Source of the DNA: a virus
IMG/VR virus record: IMGVR_UViG_3300032308_002408
Location: 1-26,916 of that record
DNA length: 26,916 nt
Reading direction: 5' to 3' (one strand)
Positions 13,993-20,613 of the stretch are shown piece after piece. Below the pieces are notes generated by a model. It made no database searches and was not told the DNA's origin. It saw only the letters and a list, made by a program, of their open reading frames with translations. The first letter of the stretch is position 1. The number at the start of each line of letters is the position of its first letter. The position numbers and the translations under genes were made by a program.

Positions 13993-14645
13993 TCCCCGGC
14001 AATACTTCTAGTCAAGGCAAGTATTCCGACCAGCCAACATCTGTTTCGGCTACTGCGGGAAATGCGCAAGCAACAGTCTCGTTTACTCTCCCAGCATACG
14101 ACGGAAAAGGGGTTGCAACCTACGTGGCTACGGCATCCCCTGGGGGCGCAACAGCAAGCGGCAGTACTTCGCCAATAACAGTTACTGGTCTAAGCAACGG
14201 AACCGCTTACACATTCACTGTTACTACGGTTACTGGGTACGGAGTCAGTGCGGTTTCTAGTAGTTCTGGTTCAGTAACGCCAGTTGCACCGGGTCCTCCT
14301 CCTCCACCTCCGCCTCCACCGTGTTCTTGTGTCTCTCCAGCACCTGGTGCATGTACGAGAGTTTTCCCAGACACCTGCGATGGCGGTGGGTACAGATATG
14401 AGTATTACGATTGCGGATGCGCACAAACGTGTCCGGGAACAGGTGGCTATAATCCGGTCTATGACCCTGCATACTGTGGATACACTCCCCCTCCTCCTCC
14501 AGACGGCGGAGGAGGAACACCACCTCCTCCAGACGGCGGTGGCGGTACTCCTCCTCCTCCTGCTGGTGCATGTGATGCCTGCGGCGGCGGTGGTGGTTCT
14601 GGATGCATAGACCTCAAGGGAAATGGCGAGTTTGGATGCCTATAA
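13989..14645 (+). CDS. FN3-domain, proline/glycine/cysteine-rich fibre-tip protein
   Basis: This 218-residue protein overlaps the fibre gene by ATGA. Residues about 14-100 form one fibronectin type III domain (SVSATAGNAQATVSFTLP to VSAVSSSSGSVTP). A run of nine prolines follows (about 102-110), then a cysteine-rich stretch of about 60 residues with YDCGCAQTC, then PPPPPDGGGG repeated twice and a CDACGGGGG end. The mix of Pro, Gly and Cys suggests an extended, possibly disulfide-bound stalk exposed outside the cell. No catalytic motif is visible. It most likely belongs to the tail tip or binds the carbohydrate coat, because FN3 domains in phages often do; that is inference. Confidence 0.75.
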   Translation: MIPGNTSSQGKYSDQPTSVSATAGNAQATVSFTLPAYDGKGVATYVATASPGGATASGSTSPITVTGLSNGTAYTFTVTTVTGYGVSAVSSSSGSVTPVAPGPPPPPPPPPCSCVSPAPGACTRVFPDTCDGGGYRYEYYDCGCAQTCPGTGGYNPVYDPAYCGYTPPPPPDGGGGTPPPPDGGGGTPPPPAGACDACGGGGGSGCIDLKGNGEFGCL

Positions 14646-14702
14646 TGTGGTCGGTGAATAAAAATATACGACACAAAAAAGATGGGAGCGAATGATTGAC
14701 TT

Positions 14703-15167
14703 ATGATTAACAAAAATGAATCATGGCAAGATTTGCTGCCAACTATAGAAAGAACAGAAGAAAGTTTTTTCACTACATGGTCTTTCTTTGAAGCAAAATT
14801 TGGAGAATTTGGCACCCCGGGTTTCTCTAAACAAATACTTCCAGCAAGATTTCCTCATATTTTCGGTCACAATAATGAAATAAATGTAGAAACCTTCTTA
14901 TACCGAGGAGAAGATGGGAAACTTCTTTGTGTAGTAGCCATATACCATAACGAAGAACAGAATATAGATAAACCTTTTATTTTTGATGTTCACCCAGACC
15001 ATCAACGACAAGGTATAGGAACAAAAGTTGCCGACTACATTCTTGAACAAGTGGAAAATGAAGAAGGAGTAGATTTTGACTATACGACGTCATGGTCAGA
15101 CACTACTGTAACACTGGCAAGCGCTAATTTTGCAAATAAATATGTTAAAAAGTTTTCTACGGAATAA
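14703..15167 (+). CDS. GNAT-family N-acetyltransferase
   Basis: This 154-residue protein has the GNAT acetyl-CoA motif at 95-112: DVHPDHQRQGIGTKVADYI, with Q101-R-Q-G-I-G. Preceding beta strands (GKLLCVVAIYH) fit the N-terminal half of the fold; the C-terminus is short. The acceptor is unknown; a sugar amine or a protein amine are the usual choices. A GGGAG ribosome site lies close to an earlier ATG at 14692 that opens a 4-codon ORF (MIDL) whose stop overlaps this ATG, so the leader may drive coupled translation. It begins the modification-enzyme stretch after the two fibre genes and is AT-rich. Confidence 0.85.
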   Translation: MINKNESWQDLLPTIERTEESFFTTWSFFEAKFGEFGTPGFSKQILPARFPHIFGHNNEINVETFLYRGEDGKLLCVVAIYHNEEQNIDKPFIFDVHPDHQRQGIGTKVADYILEQVENEEGVDFDYTTSWSDTTVTLASANFANKYVKKFSTE

Positions 15168-15184
15168 AAATCACAAGGGGTAAA

Positions 15185-15412
15185 GTGTCCGCATATCAAG
15201 AGTGGAAGAAAAAAATTGGCGAGACAAGACCATGGGATGTAATAAATCCAAACATAGAACATGTGCCCGAAGAGGTCTCATCAAAACGCTACGGGATTTG
15301 CGAAGCGTGCCCCAGTCTTCTCAAACTCACAAAACAATGCAAGGAATGCGGTTGCTTCATGAAACTGAAAGTAAAACTCCCCGCAGCGGTTTGCCCATTG
15401 AGTAAGTGGTAG
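15185..15412 (+). CDS. Cysteine-rich small phage protein with CKECGCFM motif
   Basis: This 75-residue protein starts at GTG 15185 behind a good AGGGG ribosome site. The N-terminal half is ordinary (YQEWKKKIGETRPWDV). The C-terminal half has C39-x2-C42-P, C52-x2-C55-G-C57-FM and C70-PLSKW, which would bind zinc. I recall this CxxCP, QCKECGCFM, CPLxKW pattern from cyanophage and other aquatic phage small proteins; the role is unknown. A 51-residue paralogue lies at 16246-16401, so the pair brackets the oxygenase gene. Confidence 0.8.
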   Translation: MSAYQEWKKKIGETRPWDVINPNIEHVPEEVSSKRYGICEACPSLLKLTKQCKECGCFMKLKVKLPAAVCPLSKW

Positions 15413-15427
15413 CCACGAGACTGTTGT

Positions 15428-16183
15428 ATGTTTGATTTTCTTGACCCATCAATGAATGAACACATACAACACCGTGTGTTTGTAGACGAAAACACCAACA
15501 AGCCAAAAAAATTTAAAGATTTAGACCAAACACGATTTCCATATAAAATAGTTGAAAAACTAGAACCAGCAGAAATTTTTTATAAAGAAGAACTTCTTAG
15601 CGCAGATGAGTGCGAGTACTTGGTATGGCTGGCTGAAACCGAAAGCAACTGGCCGGTAAATATCGCTTACCCTTTTTGGAGCGAAAGAAATATTGGACTG
15701 CTCACCAATATCCCAAAACATAAACACCAAGGTCTAGAAACCATAAAATTGGTGCTAAGTGTGCATCAAAAAATAAAAGAATTTGTTTCAAAGTCTTTTA
15801 ATGTTGAATGCTATGCCGACCAAATGGGAGTAGTTAGGTGGCCGCCAAACAGTTTTCAAATGGTTCACATAGACGAAGTACCAGAATTGAGCAGGGTTGC
15901 TGGTTGTGTGGTGTATCTAAACGACGATTATGAGGGTGGACATACCTTCTACCCTTATTACGACAGGGAGCACACCCCAAAAACTGGTGCAATTTTTGCT
16001 CATAACTCAAACCATTCACATTTGCATGGTGTAACAAAAATTTTGGGAAAGACCCGTTACACGATTTCATCAACTTGGTCTACAAAAAAAGAACATTCCA
16101 CGTACGAAGCGCAACTATCAAAAATGAAGTCATACTTAGAAGAAGTAGGGCAACAAGAACTACCAGCCGACAAAAGGTGCTAG
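15428..16183 (+). CDS. 2OG-Fe(II) oxygenase, prolyl 4-hydroxylase-like
   Basis: This 251-residue protein carries the HxD...H triad H147-I-D149 and H200, with R210 ten residues later to hold 2-oxoglutarate. YLNDDYEGGHTFYP (163-176) is the strand pair that follows the first histidine in P4Hc-type enzymes. It is not closely like the HxE enzyme at 3842. Related phage enzymes are abundant in aquatic dsDNA phages, with substrates mostly unknown; protein prolines or lysines in fibre proteins are plausible because two proline-rich fibre genes lie just upstream. It is flanked by the two cysteine-rich mini-proteins. Confidence 0.9.
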   Translation: MFDFLDPSMNEHIQHRVFVDENTNKPKKFKDLDQTRFPYKIVEKLEPAEIFYKEELLSADECEYLVWLAETESNWPVNIAYPFWSERNIGLLTNIPKHKHQGLETIKLVLSVHQKIKEFVSKSFNVECYADQMGVVRWPPNSFQMVHIDEVPELSRVAGCVVYLNDDYEGGHTFYPYYDREHTPKTGAIFAHNSNHSHLHGVTKILGKTRYTISSTWSTKKEHSTYEAQLSKMKSYLEEVGQQELPADKRC

Positions 16184-16245
16184 CAATTACCCGCAACAAT
16201 CAAAGCAACAGATATGCCACCTAATTATTTTGGATAAAAAACTAC

Positions 16246-16401
16246 ATGGAAAACAAAAAACTTGAAGCACACGAAAGATACGCCATCTGTCTAGCATGCC
16301 CACGATTCTTCAAAATCACAGCACAATGCAAAGAATGCGGATGCTTCATGAAAATCAAAACCAAAATGCCCGACCAAGAATGCCCTTTAGGCAAATGGTG
16401 A
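16246..16401 (+). CDS. 51-residue cysteine-rich paralogue of the 15185 protein
   Basis: This gene is short and easy to miss. The product has the same motif order as its neighbour at 15185: C15-x2-C18-P, C28-x2-C31-G-C33-FM, then C46-PLGKW at the C-terminus. Spacings match exactly in this half, and 20 or so of the last 37 positions are identical. It lacks the N-terminal half of the longer copy. The ATG at 16246 is preceded only by a weak GGAT. It ends 27 bp before the convergent methyltransferase stop. Confidence 0.82.
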   Translation: MENKKLEAHERYAICLACPRFFKITAQCKECGCFMKIKTKMPDQECPLGKW

Positions 16402-16428
16402 AATCAACTATACGAACTGTAAGAAAAG

Positions 16429-17094
16429 TTATCCAACAACCTGTGTTGCCCCAGATGCAAAAATCCTTCGTTCTGGAATGAGCGGGTGTTTAGTTATGGA
16501 GACATCTTTCAACCCTGCCATCTCCATCATTGCTTTAACTCCGTTAAAATTGGGAACATTCCAATTTGAGTTGTCATTATTCAGAGAATCATCAGGTATC
16601 AAATAGAGTACTGGTTCGCTCAACCCATCATCTCTGTACTCGGTTTCTATAACAACTCTTTCAATTGAACGCTTACTTACTCGCTCAATTAGGGCAATTG
16701 GGTTCTTGACGTGGTAGGTCACCCCAAGGAGTAAAACAATGTCAAACTTTTCACCATCTGTTGGGAGTTCCTCTGCTTTGCAGATAAGTTCATCAACATT
16801 TGAATTAAGTTGATTTTTAACAAAATCAAATGATTCCTTTTTACCCCAACCAAAGTTCCCCCATGAGTGCCAGTCGCTTGCCACTACCCTCTTAGCCCCA
16901 TGCCGTTCAGCAGCAAATGAAAAATAACCATCCCACGCACCGACATCAAGAACAGTTTTACTCAAAAAATTGCAGTGTTCTAAAACAGCGGATTCCTCTG
17001 CTCTAAGTAGTTCAAGAGATTTTCCACCTGGGGTGACAGTCCCATCAGGGAGTTCAATTGAATGCCAAAAAGGTAAATCATTAGGGCTACTCAT
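16429..17094 (-). CDS. SAM-dependent methyltransferase, CmoB-like
   Basis: This 221-residue protein opens with FWHSIELPDGTVTPG (9-23), which I recall as the signature of the CmoB/mo5U34-methyltransferase-like branch (WyHxIxLPDGxxTPG). Motif I is LDVGAWDGYFSF (49-60). Acidic residue D74 (ASDWHSW) closes the second strand, and FDIVLLLGVTYHVKNP is the motif IV region. True CmoB uses carboxy-SAM on tRNA; many phage and cell-surface cluster members instead methylate sugars. Here it is the last gene of a glycan-enzyme run, coupled by ATGA to the fused glycosyltransferase, so a sugar acceptor is more likely. Confidence 0.87.
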   Translation of the reverse strand: MSSPNDLPFWHSIELPDGTVTPGGKSLELLRAEESAVLEHCNFLSKTVLDVGAWDGYFSFAAERHGAKRVVASDWHSWGNFGWGKKESFDFVKNQLNSNVDELICKAEELPTDGEKFDIVLLLGVTYHVKNPIALIERVSKRSIERVVIETEYRDDGLSEPVLYLIPDDSLNNDNSNWNVPNFNGVKAMMEMAGLKDVSITKHPLIPERRIFASGATQVVG

Positions 17095-18632
17095 CGCGTT
17101 CTGCTCACTTTCGCTAAAGGGTTGTCAGTCCATTTGTCGTAGTCGCCATCACCCCACGACAGACTTCCAAACAAATGTTTGACTGCGATTTCCCTAAACA
17201 TTTCCCAATTTTTACCAGAGTAACAAAAAAATCCAGCATCTGTTATCCTTGTATTTTCTGCGTATGTTTTCGCTTCGTTTTGAAGAGTCCCACAAAAACA
17301 GTTAAAGTGTTGATTCATACCTTCGCAATCGTGACTTATGTCTGGCAATCCAAAGTATCTCCGAATGCCTTCAGTGAAGGCATCTGGGCCAGTATGGTAG
17401 TGAACAAAATGCTTTCTTCCATAGTCAACATTTTGACACCGCTCTACCACCACATCTATGATGCTTTTGATTATGGGGCTTTTGGGCTCTGCTGCAAATG
17501 TCCACTGAATGTAGTGAAGACCATTTTCTGGGGCGACAACCATTTTGCTGTCGTGTGGAATCCATTCGTCTATTGGCTTATTGCATATTGTATCTATGTC
17601 GCAATAAATACCGCCGTATTTATAGATAACTAGGTATCTCCACAAATCAGCCTTCATAACAGGAACTTTAAAAGAATTCATCAGAGACAGCATCTCTTCG
17701 CCGTAATTATATTTTATAAATTTATAAATATCTCTATCGTTGAAATAATTATAGGAATAATCAGGGTTTAATTTTTTCCATGTTGCAGAAGCGTTTTTTG
17801 CTTGCTCTGGAAGGTCTTTGTAATCGGTTTTGTATGTTTGCCAAATAATTTTTGGTATTGGTTTTTTAATTACAAAACCATCTCCGTGTTGTATTAGCGC
17901 ATTATGAATTATGAATATTTTATCATAACCATTCTTTACAAAACTTTCGCATATGACAAATGTGTCGCAATCTGCAATACCAGTAACAGAACTAATATGT
18001 CCGTATCTTATACCTTTTTGAAAAGGTTCCGCCCTGTATAAGCAAATCCCATTAGATGTTGAATAGTACCTTCCGTAATCCGTTTCTTCCCAATTATCTA
18101 CTAGGTCAATGAATGGTTTGCCAGAACCTTTTTCGTTATATGTTTTTGCATCAGTTCGGCGTGTTGCCCATTTGTCATAAAGTTGAAATATCTCGTCCTC
18201 AATATGCCATGTGAATCCAGAAACAATGTCAAATTCTTGGGTTTTCCCAAAATTCAAAATCTTTGCCACTGCATCTATTCCGTACTTTACATCTGACTCA
18301 ATCATCATCACATGGTCAACTGTTCCCAAGAACCCTTTTGCAAGAATTGCCTTGTTCCTTGCTTCTGCTAGGTTTTTTACCCGTTGTTCTGAAATAACCG
18401 AAGCGAAATGCTCTGTATTGATGTCTTCTGTAACTATTGAATAATCTTTGAAAAATGACCAATCCTTACTTAGCAACATTTGCTTTGTTGAATCAGTTGA
18501 ATCATTTTCATACGCTGAGAAGTAGAAATCAATATCAGGAAATGAAAATACAATATTTCTAACTTGCAAATAATAAAGGTCAATTGTTTTTTCACAATTT
18601 CTAAATATTGTGTATATAAGAACTTTTTTCAT
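17091..18632 (-). CDS. Fused two-domain glycosyltransferase (GT-A plus GT32/OCH1-like)
   Basis: I start at ATG 18632 (MKKVLIYT), one base after the FkbM stop, because the frame that begins at 18677 would overlap that gene by 44 bp. The 513-residue product has two GT-A-like halves. The N-terminal half (about 1-250) resembles the CAP59-type mannosyltransferases: it has SAYENDSTDST and a DxD-like MIESDVKYG. The C-terminal half (about 258-513) matches GT32/OCH1: IPKIIWQTYKT, then KADLWRYLVIYKYGGIYCDIDT, where D345-I-D347 is the nucleotide-sugar DXD. Two transfer steps in one chain are likely. It couples with the CmoB-like gene by ATGA. Confidence 0.87.
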   Translation of the reverse strand: MKKVLIYTIFRNCEKTIDLYYLQVRNIVFSFPDIDFYFSAYENDSTDSTKQMLLSKDWSFFKDYSIVTEDINTEHFASVISEQRVKNLAEARNKAILAKGFLGTVDHVMMIESDVKYGIDAVAKILNFGKTQEFDIVSGFTWHIEDEIFQLYDKWATRRTDAKTYNEKGSGKPFIDLVDNWEETDYGRYYSTSNGICLYRAEPFQKGIRYGHISSVTGIADCDTFVICESFVKNGYDKIFIIHNALIQHGDGFVIKKPIPKIIWQTYKTDYKDLPEQAKNASATWKKLNPDYSYNYFNDRDIYKFIKYNYGEEMLSLMNSFKVPVMKADLWRYLVIYKYGGIYCDIDTICNKPIDEWIPHDSKMVVAPENGLHYIQWTFAAEPKSPIIKSIIDVVVERCQNVDYGRKHFVHYHTGPDAFTEGIRRYFGLPDISHDCEGMNQHFNCFCGTLQNEAKTYAENTRITDAGFFCYSGKNWEMFREIAVKHLFGSLSWGDGDYDKWTDNPLAKVSRTR

Positions 18633-18633
18633 T

Positions 18634-19446
18634 TCAGATATTCCGCAGATGCCCGTTTGCTGCTTCTTTATTTTCATCCATTGATACTCCCATTTCGGTC
18701 ATTTCAAAATTGAATTCAATCTGCGGATGTGAAACATGCTGTGCAATATTGTTTTCACCGATTTCAGTTATGTTGTACCCTAATGATTCCAAAAACTCAA
18801 TAAGTTCTTCTCTTCTCCTTTGGTACCAAGGTTTGTATGTCCATGCTTCAAAAATAATTGGGGGGAAGATGTTATCTTCAATAGTCTTTAATGCCCCTTT
18901 AAGAACTTCCATCTCAAGACCTTCAACATCAATTTTGATTAACTTTACATTGGTAAAATTTTGTTCGTCAAGAATTTTTACTTCAACCTCTTCCATCAGA
19001 CCTTTAGTTGCACACTCATACTGGTTGTCTTTGGTCTCTTGGTCAAGACTGAATGCGCCAATGTTGGTTTCGGTGGCATAATCTGGCATTACTGACATAA
19101 ACTTATCATTATGGTCTGATATTCCATAGTTATGCGAAATAACATTTTCCAAAGAGTTTATTACAATATTTGCGCAAAGTTGATAAAAGATAATTCTTTG
19201 AGGTTCAAACGCATGAAATGTGATATTTGGATATTTCTGCGCAAGGGGGATTGAGTAACTCCCCAAGTTTGACCCTATATCCAGAACCGTACCATCAGAA
19301 TGGTTATCTAAAAACTTTTCTGAAATAGTCTCTAAATGTTCTTCCCAGCCGCCGCTATACCTGATTCCACCTGTAACAATATCTAACGACTCAAACAACA
19401 TGTATTGCGTTTTATCTGTTTTGACAATTAAATAATTTGGAATCAT
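18634..19446 (-). CDS. FkbM-family SAM methyltransferase
   Basis: This 270-residue protein has the SAM site TVLDIGSNLGSYSIP (53-67), the ribose-binding AFEP (79-82), and the FkbM motif IKIDVEGLEMEVLKGA (170-185). FkbM enzymes O-methylate sugars or polyketides, and they are common in surface-glycan clusters. Its placement between a GT4 and a fused glycosyltransferase supports methylation of a glycan. The C-terminal 40 residues are acidic and probably flexible. The region is AT-rich compared with the structural genes nearby, which suggests separate acquisition. Confidence 0.9.
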   Translation of the reverse strand: MIPNYLIVKTDKTQYMLFESLDIVTGGIRYSGGWEEHLETISEKFLDNHSDGTVLDIGSNLGSYSIPLAQKYPNITFHAFEPQRIIFYQLCANIVINSLENVISHNYGISDHNDKFMSVMPDYATETNIGAFSLDQETKDNQYECATKGLMEEVEVKILDEQNFTNVKLIKIDVEGLEMEVLKGALKTIEDNIFPPIIFEAWTYKPWYQRRREELIEFLESLGYNITEIGENNIAQHVSHPQIEFNFEMTEMGVSMDENKEAANGHLRNI

Positions 19447-19500
19447 CTCACTACTTCTTTCTGCCCGCTATTTGCAAATGCGCTATGGATAAAATGTGTT

Positions 19501-20559
19501 TCATTTTAGATACATCAGATATGGATTAAACATTTCGGCTCCAACCCTTTTGAGCAAACTGTTCATTGCACCGTCTGTTCGTCGTTGCCAGTCATAGTCG
19601 GCGGAAACTTGTGGTGACTGTTCGTAAAATGATTTGGCTTTTGAATCAAAATTATCTGTAATATTTTTTAGTTGCTGAACAAATGAATCTAAATCGGGGA
19701 GTACGACATCCCCATATCTTTCGTAGGTTTCTACAGTTTTTGATTTTCCGAGCGTGGAGTCAATAACATGGTCAGAAAAATACTTTTCGTATGAGCACCA
19801 CCTAGATGTAGAAACAATAGGCATACCCGTTACCAAAGCCTGCAAAGGTATTAAACCAAAGCCTTCACCCTCTGATGGGTAGAGCAATACATCATGAAAA
19901 TGAAACAATGCAACCAATTCATCTAGAGTGACAGTCTCTTTAATATGCCTGATGTTTTTTGTACTCCACTCACCGTGAGTTTGCAGAGTTTTGAGGTCAG
20001 ACCAATCAGCACCGCTTGACGGATGGTGACTGTATTTTAAAGTTAATTCAAAATCAGGGTTGTCGCCAAAAGCAAGGCTGAATGCCTCAATCGCCAAGTC
20101 CGCCCTTTTCCTTGGCGAACCAGAATCTATGTGCAAGAACCTTATCTTCTTATTTAATCCACGAAGTTTTGGTGTCCATGTTTGCGAATCTACACCATGT
20201 TCGTATACGTGTATTTTCTCTTCTGGGATTCCACAATTCGCAAAAGCATCTGCCCCAAACTGATTTGCAGTCCACCACTCATCGTAGTTTTTTGAAAAAT
20301 CCAACCATGCCGGTGGAGCGAGGGTTGATTCCCACTGTGTCATCTGTATTTTGTATTGATGTGGGTAAAATGAGCCAGGTGGGGTTCCATAATGGAGTTG
20401 CATTTTTGATTTAGGAGAGTTTAAATCAACCTGTAGTTTCTTGCCGTCAATTTCGGTAAGCCGAATATGTTTTGATATTTCATTGAACGAGTATGAATAC
20501 CCGAAATTTGAGCCAGACGACCTAAGCCAAGGGTGTGCATGAATTGAGAACCTTGGCAT
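19501..20559 (-). CDS. GT4-family glycosyltransferase with altered EX7E
   Basis: This 352-residue protein has a GT-B fold layout. The N-terminal Rossmann half begins at about residue 1 and carries a TQWESTLAPPAW segment; the linker and C-terminal half start near FLHIDSGSPRKRADLAIEAF (141-160). The donor-binding loop reads YPSEGEGFGLIPLQAL (227-242), where the second Glu of the usual E-x7-E is Gln240. Several active GT4 enzymes tolerate this change, so loss of activity is not certain. It is the first of four glycan-enzyme genes after the S74 fibre, with 54 bp before it. Acceptor is unknown. Confidence 0.88.
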   Translation of the reverse strand: MPRFSIHAHPWLRSSGSNFGYSYSFNEISKHIRLTEIDGKKLQVDLNSPKSKMQLHYGTPPGSFYPHQYKIQMTQWESTLAPPAWLDFSKNYDEWWTANQFGADAFANCGIPEEKIHVYEHGVDSQTWTPKLRGLNKKIRFLHIDSGSPRKRADLAIEAFSLAFGDNPDFELTLKYSHHPSSGADWSDLKTLQTHGEWSTKNIRHIKETVTLDELVALFHFHDVLLYPSEGEGFGLIPLQALVTGMPIVSTSRWCSYEKYFSDHVIDSTLGKSKTVETYERYGDVVLPDLDSFVQQLKNITDNFDSKAKSFYEQSPQVSADYDWQRRTDGAMNSLLKRVGAEMFNPYLMYLK

Positions 20560-20613
20560 CAGAAAATATTAGCCCAAATCAATAAAGCACGACGACTACG
20601 GTGCAACTATTGG

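Noticed and set aside
14257-14815. Minus-strand frames antisense to the Pro/Gly/Cys protein
   Set aside because: They mirror the repeats of the supported plus-strand gene and have no start context or family features.
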